A stretch of 39,964 bases of DNA from an uncultured Candidatus Saccharibacteria bacterium (GTDB lineage Bacteria > Patescibacteriota > Saccharimonadia > Saccharimonadales > Saccharimonadaceae). Under the pieces are notes generated by a model. It made no database searches, was not told the origin of the DNA, and worked only from the letters and a program-made list of their open reading frames with translations. The translations under genes were made by a program, and so were the position numbers. The stretch spans positions 73,132 through 113,095 of the forward strand of contig CAMUBZ010000003.1 in NCBI GenBank assembly GCA_947087275.1, given 5' to 3'. Positions 16,821 through 25,385 of the stretch are shown one piece after another. The number at the start of each line of letters is the position of its first letter. Position 1 is the stretch's first letter.

Positions 16821-17323
16821 GCTATGCGTACACTTTCACTATTATTAAACACAAAAATTCCATCTTCTAGCTGATTATCTTCTCCCGTCACGTCATTAAT
16901 CACCGTCTTCCAGAACCAATATGCCGACTCGCTCCCATCCGCTGGACTAACTTCCCAATTGCCGGGGTGCATAGCAAAGCATCGCCTTGCTACCTCCCTG
17001 CCAACCCCTTTTCTTCTAAACCGCGGTAGCACCAAAAACTCAGCTATAAAATGTCCGGTTGTTACTTTTTGAAGGTATTGATTTATCATCACGAAACCCA
17101 TCAATTCGCCAGTTTCTGATTTGACAAGGTAAGCATTTCGATCAGGGTCGGTGAAATAATTATCGAAATACTTATAATTGAAACTCCCATCTGTATTTGC
17201 TACATTATTGCCAGATGGGCTCGTCTCGAATAGCATGTACTGCAATAAGTTCCAAAGAGCCTGCCGATTTTCTTCATTGACGCGCTCTAACTGAATTTTT
17301 GCTAAATTGATTCTAGTTACCAT
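16805..17323 (-). CDS. GNAT-family N-acetyltransferase
   Basis: This 172-residue protein has the acetyl-CoA pyrophosphate loop as RFRRKGVGREVARR (~108-121), preceded by the FIAEFLVLP strand, typical of GNAT motif A. The C-terminal part has the expected aromatic-rich strand (YWFWKTVIND). The acceptor is unknown. I chose ATG at 17323 because a TATAAT sits 6 nt upstream. The frame runs 23 codons further to a start at 17392 without any promoter or ribosome signal. Its upstream side faces the cassette C/D pair. Confidence 0.8.
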   Translation of the reverse strand: MVTRINLAKIQLERVNEENRQALWNLLQYMLFETSPSGNNVANTDGSFNYKYFDNYFTDPDRNAYLVKSETGELMGFVMINQYLQKVTTGHFIAEFLVLPRFRRKGVGREVARRCFAMHPGNWEVSPADGSESAYWFWKTVINDVTGEDNQLEDGIFVFNNSESVRIAKART

Positions 17324-17385
17324 AGTAGAATTATACTGGAAAATCATGCATCTTACTAGTTCGTCCGATATTTGGCCCCATCTCC

Positions 17386-17405
17386 ATCTCACTCCTACAT
17401 AGCTA
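17386..17405 (-). repeat. Remnant of the cassette 3' flank
   Basis: On the minus strand TATGTAGGAGTGAGATG, and one mismatch later AGATG, matches the end and downstream flank of cassette B (7039-7061). The rest of the cassette 3' block is missing here. It appears to be a relic of a deleted cassette ~80 bp from cassette C. Confidence 0.55.
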
Positions 17406-17483
17406 CATCACTACGTTCTGTGGTATGGGTGTCGATTCGGGAGAAGGATGAAAGTTTGCTTCCATTCTTTTTTACTCCCCCTC

Positions 17484-17655
17484 CTACATACCTAATACAG
17501 TACTAAGGCAGCGGAGGGGGAAACCGAGATAGCGGAAGTTGTTGTTCGAAGAACTAACATTATTAGCAAAGTCAAGATAGTGGGAGTTGGTAGTATTGGA
17601 ATATCCATATGACGACCAATAGACACCAGAGATGCCAGCAAACCTTAATGAACCA
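17484..17655 (-). pseudogene. Silent cassette C: 5'-truncated FISUMP-like fragment
   Basis: The 3' block (17518-17484) is identical to A, B and D and encodes PLRCLSTVLGM. The interior reads GSLRFAGISGVYWSS and HYLDF, so it belongs to the same domain. The 5' block is missing: at ~17655-17670 the sequence runs straight into the 5' block of cassette D on the opposite strand. The frame happens to stay open to 17690 through D's antisense. Direct head-to-head joining with no spacer suggests a recombination junction. Confidence 0.72.
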
Positions 17656-17658
17656 ATT

Positions 17659-17868
17659 GTGCGCAGCGGGTGGTTTAGTATATATAACACGTCGGGGACT
17701 CTTAGATCCGTGGGACTATATAGTCAATCTTGGTCATCGCGTGCCTATTCTGCGGATAGCCTAGCTTATCATAGCGAATACAGTGATGAAAACCTTGATC
17801 CTTCCAATCTTGATATAAGGGCCGATGCTTTCCCCCTCCGCTGCCTTAGTACTGTATTAGGTATGTAG
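17659..17868 (+). pseudogene. Silent cassette D: C-terminal FISUMP-like domain fragment
   Basis: The cassette starts with GTGCGCAGCGGG (V-R-S-G-W-F) at 17659 and ends with the 35-nt shared block (17834-17868). Its 69 codons keep the landmarks G-T-L-R, SWSSRA and FPLRCLSTVLGM, but the interior differs strongly from A-C. The upstream open frame to 17632 is antisense of cassette C, so its ATG is fortuitous; there is no ribosome site, promoter or signal peptide. Confidence 0.75.
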
Positions 17869-17885
17869 GAGATGAGAGCAATTAT

Positions 17886-19112
17886 CTATTTGAAATACGT
17901 CACCGTAAATTCTGTTCCCTTGCCTTCTTCGGATTTGACGGTAATCTGGCCATTATCAGCTTCAATCACAGTCTTAGCAAAAGATAATCCAATACCAATA
18001 CTATCGGCTGCGGAGTTTTTGGCTTTATAAAACCGTTCAAAAATGTGACGCAGATCTTTGGAGGCAATCCCCTCACCAGAATCTTTGATAGTGAAACGCA
18101 AAAAGAGCGGACTATTATGGACAGTGATTTTAACAGTACTGTCAGATTGACTATGCTCCAGGCAATTTTTGACAATGTTAACTAGTGCTTCGACTTGCCA
18201 ATGCTTGTCTAACTTGGCCTTGGCACTCAAATCCCCTGCTATGACAATATTCACGCCCTGTAAGTCTGCAAGTACCTCTAACCTCCCGCGAACTTCATTC
18301 AGAAGTTCGCCAGCACTAATTGGGTGCTGGCGTAAACGAATTGAACCATTATCAAACTTAGCCAAATTTAACAACGTCAGGACTAGGTTTGACATTGACT
18401 CAACTTGGTGACTGATAGAACGCAGAAAGTCCTGACGCACCGCCACCGGCATCTCCAGGTCTTCATAAATATTATCTATCATAACCTGCATAGAAGTGAG
18501 CGGGGTACGCAGTTGGTGAGAGATGTCAGCCAAAGCAGTTTCTAGGTCTTGACGGGCTTTTTGGTTATTGTCGGCAGTTTCGCGGAGTAGAACCATCACT
18601 TTATATAGCTCATTGGATAGAATCGAAAACTCATCCTCACTATTTTCTTCCAAATGCAAATCATAGATGCGTTCATTGAGGCGCCCAATGTAGTCAATCA
18701 AGCCCGTAATCTGTCGTTGACGGCGCCAGTCTCGCCAACTAAAATAAGCAATAGCCGTAAGCGCAAAAGCCACTAGCATTATAACAATAACCACAAGCAC
18801 TCGCCAACACAGCCATGCAGCACTATTCGAAGCATAGTCACTCGCAAAATAGCCATATTGCCGCAAGACTTCTGTACCAGTCGATATTTGATCTATGCTT
18901 GGCTGGCGTAAATTAGTAATTACTTCCCTTGCATCACCTCCAGTAACCACCACGCCCACTAACGCTGCAATTTCTTGATTGGAACGCTGCCGATATTGCC
19001 GGTAACTCTTCGCCAGCGTCAAACTAGCAACTACGCCGACCACCAAAGCGATAAGCGTCACCGGCAGAATAATACGCCGCAGATAGTGGTGTTTCACGCT
19101 GCCTCCGTACAT
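17886..19112 (-). CDS. Sensor histidine kinase
   Basis: Membrane-bound HisKA-type kinase of 408 residues. Span 1 is ~14-32, an extracytoplasmic sensor loop of ~70 residues follows, span 2 is ~103-123, then a HAMP-like linker with a helical stretch. The H-box ADISHQLRTPLTS has His199 as phospho-acceptor; the N-box is VNIVKNCLEHS, and the G-boxes are DSGEGIASKDL and SIGIGLSFAK. Its start overlaps the response-regulator gene by 19 nt, so it is translated from the same mRNA. The short loop could sense envelope stress or a peptide handled by the adjacent ABC transporter. Confidence 0.92.
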   Translation of the reverse strand: MYGGSVKHHYLRRIILPVTLIALVVGVVASLTLAKSYRQYRQRSNQEIAALVGVVVTGGDAREVITNLRQPSIDQISTGTEVLRQYGYFASDYASNSAAWLCWRVLVVIVIMLVAFALTAIAYFSWRDWRRQRQITGLIDYIGRLNERIYDLHLEENSEDEFSILSNELYKVMVLLRETADNNQKARQDLETALADISHQLRTPLTSMQVMIDNIYEDLEMPVAVRQDFLRSISHQVESMSNLVLTLLNLAKFDNGSIRLRQHPISAGELLNEVRGRLEVLADLQGVNIVIAGDLSAKAKLDKHWQVEALVNIVKNCLEHSQSDSTVKITVHNSPLFLRFTIKDSGEGIASKDLRHIFERFYKAKNSAADSIGIGLSFAKTVIEADNGQITVKSEEGKGTEFTVTYFK

Positions 19113-19759
19113 AGGCGATAACCTATACTTTTGATGGTTTTGATAGGTACGCTCGGACCAAGTTTTTGACGGAGACGTTTGAGATAAACCGAAAGCGTAT
19201 TGTCGTTCACAATGCTACCCGAAGCATCATAAATCTCATCCAACAAGCGTTCGCGCGTCACGACCTGACCAGCGTTCTCTAAGAGGCAGGCAAGTAAACG
19301 ACGTTCCACGGCGCTCAAAGATATGGTTACGCCAGCAACAACTGCTTCGCCAGTAGTCGGATTAAAAGCAAGGTTGCCGAATTGTGCCACTTGGGTACTT
19401 GCTCCGCGTGGGCGTAAGGCTTTTTGAATGCGCAATAATAGCTCACGATTACGAAACGGTTTCGTAATGTAGTCTTCGGCGCCCAGTTCCAATCCTTTTA
19501 CGACGTCGGCTTCGTCGTCTTTAGCAGTCAAGAAGATAACCGCCGTATCTTGTGCTTTATGCAAGGCTTCCGCTAATGTAAAACCATCACCATCAGGCAG
19601 ACTCACATCCAGTAGGACTAAGCGATAAGTATGCATCGCGAGATTCGCTTCGGCCTCAGCTAAACTACTCGCCACATCAACATCGTACTGTTCGCGTTCC
19701 AAGAGGTACTGTAGGCCCTTGGCGGTCAGTGGATTATCTTCGACGAGTAGTAGTTTCAT
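19094..19759 (-). CDS. OmpR/PhoB-family response regulator
   Basis: The 221 residues split into a receiver domain (1-~118; acidic pair E7/D8, phospho-acceptor D51 in LVLLDVSLPDGDG, Lys in DYITKPF) and a C-terminal winged helix (~125-218; TRERLLDEIYDA and LSVYLKRLRQKLG recognition helix). A TATAAT lies 6 nt upstream of ATG (19766-19771), so it has its own leaderless promoter although it follows the permease by 12 nt. Likely target: the TGACA direct repeat upstream of the ABC genes. Confidence 0.93.
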   Translation of the reverse strand: MKLLLVEDNPLTAKGLQYLLEREQYDVDVASSLAEAEANLAMHTYRLVLLDVSLPDGDGFTLAEALHKAQDTAVIFLTAKDDEADVVKGLELGAEDYITKPFRNRELLLRIQKALRPRGASTQVAQFGNLAFNPTTGEAVVAGVTISLSAVERRLLACLLENAGQVVTRERLLDEIYDASGSIVNDNTLSVYLKRLRQKLGPSVPIKTIKSIGYRLCTEAA

Positions 19760-19771
19760 GCCAATATTATA

Positions 19772-22048
19772 CTATATATTTTCAGAGCGAATAGTTTCGA
19801 TGATGTTCTGCTTTTCTACTTGTTTTACGGAATAGCGCATAATGATGCTAATGAGTAGACCTACGGCCACAACGGAGATGAGGATTGCCATCCATGGGAT
19901 TGACCAGCCAAAGTCTACCGAATTAGCGATCGACTGATAAAAGGCGTACGATAGCAGGAGCCCAAGTGGTATACCAATAATCAAGGCTTTACCAGCATAC
20001 ATCAAACTTTCTAGCCGAATCATATGGTTAAATTCTTTGCCCGTCATACCAATCGACTTTAGCATTGCGAACTCTTTGGCACGCAGGGCAATATTGGTTG
20101 TGATCGTATTGAAGATGTTGGTGACGCCAATCAGAGTAACCACGATGACGAAGCCGTAGAGGAAGATAGAAATAAGCAGGTACATGCGGCGCATTTCGGA
20201 TACACCCTCTTTGACATCTGTGTAGTAATACGAGTTGGTTGTCTTGTTATCCTCAAAGTATTGATCAAGATAACTGGTGATGGCTGGCACATCTTCCACA
20301 TTAGCCGCGTAGAACTGACTCATGTATTCTTTGTCTAGGGCAAATTGCTTAAGGAATTCTGGCGTCGCTGGCACGATCATCATCGGCATGTGCGCATCTT
20401 CGTAGCCTAGAGGATAATCGCTAATCATTTTAGTAATCTCGACTTCGGTCTCATATTCCCCAGCACCAGCCGCGTTCACGCAAGCCTCTTCAATATTCAC
20501 ATAATAGCCAATCTGATTGCCATCCATCTCGAGTGGCTCCTGCGTAACACACTTTTCCGGTACTTCGGGAACAACCTTCATTTTATAAGTGTCACCGTCT
20601 TTTAAATCGGTCATACGACCCAGTGCATATCCGCCCTCTTCGCGCATATTCATGCCATAATCATTCAGTAAGACCACCTGGCTATAATCCTTTTCATGTA
20701 CACCCACACTCTTTGCAAACTCGGCAAAAGATTTTTCATCCATCGCAAAAATCGGGATTTCATGTGAAGAGGAATGCTGACGATAAATCGCAGTTTCTTT
20801 GAGGTTAAAACGCGAGATAAGATCTTCGTAAATCTCCACATCGTCGTTTCCGCTCATAGCAAAATCAATATCTGTATTGCTATATTGTAAGCCAATCATG
20901 TCTTGACCGTAGTGGATAAAACTATACAGCCCAACAAATGTTGCCACCGAAAGCACAATTGAGACCACCGTGGTGCGATATTTCTTGCGACTACGTTTGA
21001 GATTTTTATCCGCAATCACGCCGCCAATACCAAAAGTATTTTTGACTAATTTGGAAGTGCGGAGTTTCTTGGCTTTGACTTTGATATCTTGATTACCGCG
21101 AATTGCCTCGATGGGCGACATACGTCCAGCGCGAATCGCCGGCATTAGGCTAGAGAAGAAAATTGTAACTAAACTCAAACCAATTGCTACTGGAAATACC
21201 CAAAACGGCATTGAGAACACTACTGCACCTTCAATCATGCCAGCAAGTAACGTATTTACGATCCATACCAATATTGCCACTGCAACAATACCTAGCAAAA
21301 TGCCTAGAGGAATGCCAATCGCACCAATCACCAACCCCTCAAAGAAGATACTGTGACGAATTTGACGGGGTGTAGCACCAACACTCGAGAGCATTCCAAA
21401 CTGGCGCATGCGTTCTGTGGCAGAAATACTAAAACTATTACGAATCACAAACACGCTAGTGACGACGATAATACCAATCACGATTACTGCCATGCTGTAG
21501 AGCGTAGCGAGAGCCGCATCGCCCATCACCATAGCCTCATATCTAAGAAGATCGCCATTCGTACGATAATTAATATATTTACCCGTAGCGGATTCTATGG
21601 CGTTCTGGATCACCTCACGGTTCGCTTCATATTCTTTGGCATTATCATAGCGCATATATATATTATATGTACCTTTAGTATCACTTGGCAGAGTATCAAG
21701 ACGTTCGTAGTATTCTGCTTTGTAAGGCTGGTGCTGATAAGTCTGATAGGTGTCCCAGATGTCTTCATCCAAATCATTTTTGGTAAGTGGTTTAGAATAA
21801 TAGTAAGATTCGACGTGTTGGTTTTGTTCCACGTACTGTAGCGCTTCTACCGGTACCTCTTGGAACATTTCGTGAAAATCGCCCCGTTCAGCAATAGCAT
21901 AATTTACCATCATTTTTTGGAAACTGGTCACCATGCCAACGACTGCCAAAATTAAGGCTGAAGACAAGATAACGCCAATAATTGTCACCGCTGTGCGGCG
22001 CTTGTTCTTTTGTAGATTTGCAAGCGTTAGATGTTGTAAAACTTTCAT
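19772..22048 (-). CDS. FtsX/MacB-type ABC transporter permease
   Basis: The 758 residues show a duplicated FtsX layout: span ~17-37, an external domain (~40-185), three spans (~185-300), a linker with a second N-terminal-type helix (~355-375), a larger external domain (~380-610), and three C-terminal spans. The SATERMRQFGMLSSVGATPRQI and LRAKEFAMLKSIGMTGKEF segments are the coupling helices of this family. Such permeases act as mechanotransmitters in peptide or lipoprotein export and antimicrobial-peptide resistance rather than as classic importers. It starts 11 nt after the ATPase gene. Confidence 0.88.
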   Translation of the reverse strand: MKVLQHLTLANLQKNKRRTAVTIIGVILSSALILAVVGMVTSFQKMMVNYAIAERGDFHEMFQEVPVEALQYVEQNQHVESYYYSKPLTKNDLDEDIWDTYQTYQHQPYKAEYYERLDTLPSDTKGTYNIYMRYDNAKEYEANREVIQNAIESATGKYINYRTNGDLLRYEAMVMGDAALATLYSMAVIVIGIIVVTSVFVIRNSFSISATERMRQFGMLSSVGATPRQIRHSIFFEGLVIGAIGIPLGILLGIVAVAILVWIVNTLLAGMIEGAVVFSMPFWVFPVAIGLSLVTIFFSSLMPAIRAGRMSPIEAIRGNQDIKVKAKKLRTSKLVKNTFGIGGVIADKNLKRSRKKYRTTVVSIVLSVATFVGLYSFIHYGQDMIGLQYSNTDIDFAMSGNDDVEIYEDLISRFNLKETAIYRQHSSSHEIPIFAMDEKSFAEFAKSVGVHEKDYSQVVLLNDYGMNMREEGGYALGRMTDLKDGDTYKMKVVPEVPEKCVTQEPLEMDGNQIGYYVNIEEACVNAAGAGEYETEVEITKMISDYPLGYEDAHMPMMIVPATPEFLKQFALDKEYMSQFYAANVEDVPAITSYLDQYFEDNKTTNSYYYTDVKEGVSEMRRMYLLISIFLYGFVIVVTLIGVTNIFNTITTNIALRAKEFAMLKSIGMTGKEFNHMIRLESLMYAGKALIIGIPLGLLLSYAFYQSIANSVDFGWSIPWMAILISVVAVGLLISIIMRYSVKQVEKQNIIETIRSENI

Positions 22049-22059
22049 TTCGGGCGCCC

Positions 22060-22737
22060 CTAATTCTGCTCATCTTTGACGATTTTACCGTCTTCAAAAG
22101 TAATAATACGGTCGGCTTGGCTAGCAATTTCCAAATCGTGCGTAATGATGATAATTGTTTGATGATACTTCTTGTTGGATAGTTTGAGTAAGGACACAAT
22201 TTCATCACCCGATTTCGAATCAAGGTTGCCAGTAGGCTCATCCGCCAAGATTAGTGCGGGATTATTAATGAGCGCGCGGCCAATCGAAACCCGTTGCTGT
22301 TGTCCGCCCGAAAGTTGATTCGGCAAATGCGTAGTGCGGTTTTCGAGACCTAGAGTTTTAAGCAACTCACTTAGCCTGCTTTTGGCGACCGTCTTGCCAT
22401 CTAGGTCGCAAGGTAAAGTAATATTTTCAATCACGTTCAGAATCGGAATTAAATTATAGAACTGATAGATAATTCCTACCTGCCGGCGGCGAAAAATCGC
22501 TAGCGCATCGTCTGAAAGTTCATAAATATCTTTGCTGTCGATAAAAACTTTGCCCGATGTGGGACGATCTACACCACCAAGGAGGTGCAGCAAAGTGGAC
22601 TTACCAGAACCGCTGGCACCCACAATGGCTACGAATTCTCCTTCATCAACCGAAAAACTCACATCATCTACAGCACAAACTTGATTTTCGCCTTTGCCGT
22701 AGGTTTTTACTAGATTCTTCACTTCTAAGATCTTCAT
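22060..22737 (-). CDS. ABC transporter ATPase, MacB/LolD/BceA type
   Basis: The 225-residue cytoplasmic ATPase has every site intact: Walker [10 protein letters not shown] (~40), Q-loop IYQFYNL, signature [15 protein letters not shown], Walker [13 protein letters not shown], and switch His in [10 protein letters not shown]. The PTGNLDS run is typical of ATPases that pair with FtsX-fold permeases, as the next gene confirms. Ribosome site GAGG precedes ATG. The promoter region carries a 14-bp palindrome (22765-22778) and a TGACA direct repeat. Confidence 0.92.
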   Translation of the reverse strand: MKILEVKNLVKTYGKGENQVCAVDDVSFSVDEGEFVAIVGASGSGKSTLLHLLGGVDRPTSGKVFIDSKDIYELSDDALAIFRRRQVGIIYQFYNLIPILNVIENITLPCDLDGKTVAKSRLSELLKTLGLENRTTHLPNQLSGGQQQRVSIGRALINNPALILADEPTGNLDSKSGDEIVSLLKLSNKKYHQTIIIITHDLEIASQADRIITFEDGKIVKDEQN

Positions 22738-22764
22738 GATAACCTCGTTTTAATGTTGGTAAAT

Positions 22765-22819
22765 GCAGAATTTTCTGCTTAGTTACATCATAACAAAGTA
22801 AAGTGACATCCAGATGACA
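22765..22819 (-). promoter_or_regulatory. Regulatory region of the FtsX-type ABC operon
   Basis: The perfect palindrome GCAGAA-TT-TTCTGC spans 22765-22778, and a possible -10 TATGAT (minus strand) lies at 22792-22787. At 22804-22808 and 22815-22819 is a TGACA direct repeat with 11-bp periodicity, the spacing used by OmpR/PhoB-type dimers, placed over the -35 region, which has no consensus hexamer. This is what an activator-dependent promoter looks like. Confidence 0.5.
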
Positions 22820-23842
22820 CTAGGATTTTTTGGTACTTTTGGTGGTATTAGTGCGTGACACAGTGCGAGGGCGCGACTTAGGGTTTTTGTTACCCGATAC
22901 TTGCAAGCGCATGTCGGCAATAATCTCCGATTTGCTCTTGTTGGTGCGATGAATTTTTTGCGCCGATTTGCGATCTTTGAACCCTTCTACTGGCTTGATG
23001 ATATCCATGCTTGGTTGTTGCTTGGCCTTTGGCGTAACTTTCGGCTTCGTGCTAGTACTAGTGCTTGGTTTGGTTGCGACTTTAGTATCAGCTTCTTGCT
23101 TAACGTTAGTCTGCATTCTCTGCACTTCTGCCGGCGTAACTGCCTCTGGCTCTACTATTGCTGGTTCTTCAATAATGATTGTCTTAATCCGTGGCATCAC
23201 GACATGGCGCCCTAAGTTGCCGCTCAAAGTAAAGTCACCAAACATCAAAACATACCCAATTGCAAGTACAATTACGATAATCAAAAGTAGCCAGCATAAT
23301 AGATTGTCGATGCCTATAGCAGAATAATTTAAGAAAATATAGGGGTAATCCCAACCGTTTTGACTAGGCAAAAACTCCGCTGTGAGTAAAATAATACAGC
23401 AATAACTGATGATGATTCCTAGCCAATACCAGGGATAACTCAAACCCCAATCACCTTTTTTGGTAAAAAACAGCCAGTCGCCAAGCGCCAAAAGTGGAAC
23501 GGCCAAAAGTTGGACATAGCCTAAAGGGTCGCGTGCACCTAACCATTCAAGTGAATTTGCCGCGTAAGCAATCCGTAAGCATCCAAGACTGATCCCAACC
23601 ACGATAATCGTGCCTTGCAGTAATGGGCAAAAAGAGCGGTGCGGCATAGGTGCTTTGCGGTGGAACCATTCCACAACTGTAGCCGCCAAAAAATAGCCTG
23701 TAGCCACAATTAGAAGCCAGGTCTCGAGTAATCGCCAAGCATTCAGCCCCAGGTTATTAAACTGTGCCCAGAGTGCAACTCCAGAAATGATGCCGGCAAC
23801 CAGTTTGTATCCAACCGAAAACCAAAAACGTATTTTAGCCAT
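22820..23842 (-). CDS. Pr6Pr-like six-span membrane protein with basic tail
   Basis: Residues 1-~215 contain about six membrane spans with many aromatic residues, matching the Pr6Pr (FAR-17a/AIG1-like) pattern. The last ~120 residues are hydrophilic, Lys/Thr/Ser-rich and low-complexity (KPSTSTSTKPKV), predicted cytoplasmic and disordered. The function of the bacterial family is not known. It begins 9 nt after the nifU stop and may be the last gene of the nrd operon. Moderate certainty on family, low on role. Confidence 0.6.
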   Translation of the reverse strand: MAKIRFWFSVGYKLVAGIISGVALWAQFNNLGLNAWRLLETWLLIVATGYFLAATVVEWFHRKAPMPHRSFCPLLQGTIIVVGISLGCLRIAYAANSLEWLGARDPLGYVQLLAVPLLALGDWLFFTKKGDWGLSYPWYWLGIIISYCCIILLTAEFLPSQNGWDYPYIFLNYSAIGIDNLLCWLLLIIVIVLAIGYVLMFGDFTLSGNLGRHVVMPRIKTIIIEEPAIVEPEAVTPAEVQRMQTNVKQEADTKVATKPSTSTSTKPKVTPKAKQQPSMDIIKPVEGFKDRKSAQKIHRTNKSKSEIIADMRLQVSGNKNPKSRPRTVSRTNTTKSTKKS

Positions 23843-23851
23843 AAGCCAATT

Positions 23852-24250
23852 TTACTCTTTTTTGCGATAATTTTCAATGGCCGCCGCAAGCGCTTCGTGC
23901 CCTAATACTGAGCAGTGAAACTTATGCTGTGGCAAGCCACCCAAATAGTCTGTGATTTCTTGTGGCCCCACCTGAAGGGCGTCATCCAGAGTTTTGCCTT
24001 TGACCAATTCTGAAAGGGCCGAAGTTGATGCGATAGCACTAGCGCATCCATAAGTTTTCCATTTGACATCGACAATTTGATCGTTTTGGACTTGAATAAA
24101 CATTTTCATTTGATCACCGCAAACTGGATTGCCTACTACCCCCTCTGCATCATGAGGGTATTTGGACTCGTCTCCCATCAAGAAATTGCGCGGGTTCAAA
24201 AAATGTTCTTTGACAGTGTCGGAATATACCCATGGGGCCGGTTCAGTCAT
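23852..24250 (-). CDS. nifU: NifU/IscU-type Fe-S cluster scaffold
   Basis: The 132-residue scaffold has the three conserved cluster ligands: C44 (NPVCGD), C69 (YGCASAIA) and C113 (HCSVLG). I start at ATG 24250 rather than the longer frame because AGGAGG lies 4 nt before it and the protein then begins at the usual IscU N-terminus. The start overlaps the cysteine desulfurase stop by 8 nt, showing tight coupling. It assembles [2Fe-2S]/[4Fe-4S] clusters from NifS sulfur. The likely client in this operon is the NrdG activase. Confidence 0.9.
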   Translation of the reverse strand: MTEPAPWVYSDTVKEHFLNPRNFLMGDESKYPHDAEGVVGNPVCGDQMKMFIQVQNDQIVDVKWKTYGCASAIASTSALSELVKGKTLDDALQVGPQEITDYLGGLPQHKFHCSVLGHEALAAAIENYRKKE

Positions 24251-25385
24251 GTTCCTCCTTGATTTTAATAGTACTGATTCCCTGCAAACGTTGCACAAGC
24301 CCAGGCAAGACTTGGATAACTCGATCAATATCTTCTTGCGTAGTCTCAATGCCAAGTGAGAAGCGAATACTGCTATGTGCAACTTCAGCATCGCCGGTGG
24401 TTGCCATCAAAACATGGCTAGGCTTGATATCGCCCGCCGCACAGGCTGAACCCGTTGATACCATAATATTTTCTGCATCTAGATAAAGCTGAATTGACTC
24501 CCCTTCCGCCGCCCGAAAACTCATATTAAGTATATTAGGCAAGCATCCTTCCATTGGACTATTGCAACTACTATGCGGTACTGTTTCTAAAATCCGCGTG
24601 CGTAAATCATCACATAGTGGCCGGACTTTTTCGGCAAAAAGTTTACAGCTCCAGTTATCCCAGCACCAAGTTGCGGCTGCTCCAAGCCCCACAATACCTA
24701 GAACGTTACTGGTGCCAGCGCGGCGCTTTCCTTCTTGATGCCCGCCAATGATAAGGGGCTTGTATGGCGCACCTTTGCGCACATAAAGTACGCCAACACC
24801 AATTGGTCCGCCGATTTTGTGCGCGCTTAAAGTTAGGTAGTCTACTCCTAGAGACTTGACGTCAACCTTAATCTTGCCAATCGCCTGTGTAGCATCCGTA
24901 TGCACAAAAATGTCATTTTTGTGGCAACGTTCCGTAATCTCAGCAACAGGTTCCAAAGTGCCAAGTTCATTGCTAGCCAGCATAACAGAGACTAAATCAA
25001 CATCAGTCGGAACGTTCGCAGAGTCTACTCGTCCTTCTTGGTTTACGGGGATAATTTTGCATTCTTCAGTACGGGCACGCATTGACCCTAAAACTGATGG
25101 ATGTTCAATCGCGCTGACCGCAACTTTCTTGCCACGAAAAATTTCTGCTACAGTGTTGTTGGCTTCTGATCCCCCTGAAGTAAAAATAATTTCTTCAGGA
25201 TTAGCGTTAATGAGTTGCGCCACTGCTGCACGCGCATCTTCAATCGCACAGCGCGCCGCATGACCAGTACTATGTAGCGCCGAGGCATTGCCATAACCAG
25301 CCTTCATTGCCGATACCATCGCGGCTTGCACTTCTGGTAACAGTGGCGCTGTGGCAGCATAATCGAGATATACTCGCCGACTCAT
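24243..25385 (-). CDS. nifS: Cysteine desulfurase, NifS/IscS family
   Basis: The 380-residue PLP enzyme moves sulfur from cysteine to a catalytic Cys and then to NifU. Lys190 in SAHKIGG forms the Schiff base. ADEVIF-like strand and HTDATQAIG supply the PLP Asp, and the mobile loop STGSACAAGDIKPSH carries catalytic Cys315. The loop is of the short NifS-like length. ATG overlaps the stop of the upstream 37-aa ORF (ATGA), and the gene overlaps nifU by 8 nt. Confidence 0.93.
   Translation of the reverse strand: MSRRVYLDYAATAPLLPEVQAAMVSAMKAGYGNASALHSTGHAARCAIEDARAAVAQLINANPEEIIFTSGGSEANNTVAEIFRGKKVAVSAIEHPSVLGSMRARTEECKIIPVNQEGRVDSANVPTDVDLVSVMLASNELGTLEPVAEITERCHKNDIFVHTDATQAIGKIKVDVKSLGVDYLTLSAHKIGGPIGVGVLYVRKGAPYKPLIIGGHQEGKRRAGTSNVLGIVGLGAAATWCWDNWSCKLFAEKVRPLCDDLRTRILETVPHSSCNSPMEGCLPNILNMSFRAAEGESIQLYLDAENIMVSTGSACAAGDIKPSHVLMATTGDAEVAHSSIRFSLGIETTQEDIDRVIQVLPGLVQRLQGISTIKIKEEHD

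Larger units (their letters stand above)
17481..17871. repeat. 43-bp perfect inverted repeat closing the C/D cassette pair
   Basis: Bases 17481-17523 are the exact reverse complement of 17829-17871. The arms comprise the conserved 3' block of each cassette plus the shared TTTCC before it and GAG after the stop. Unlike the arms, the 305-bp interior is not symmetric. Confidence 0.9.

Noticed and set aside
17632-17868. Cassette D as a gene starting at ATG 17632
   Set aside because: The first 9 codons are the antisense of cassette C, so the start is an artefact of the head-to-head joint.
24251-24391. Extended nifU start at 24391
   Set aside because: The extra 47 residues lie entirely inside nifS, have no IscU similarity, and a strong AGGAGG marks the internal ATG at 24250.
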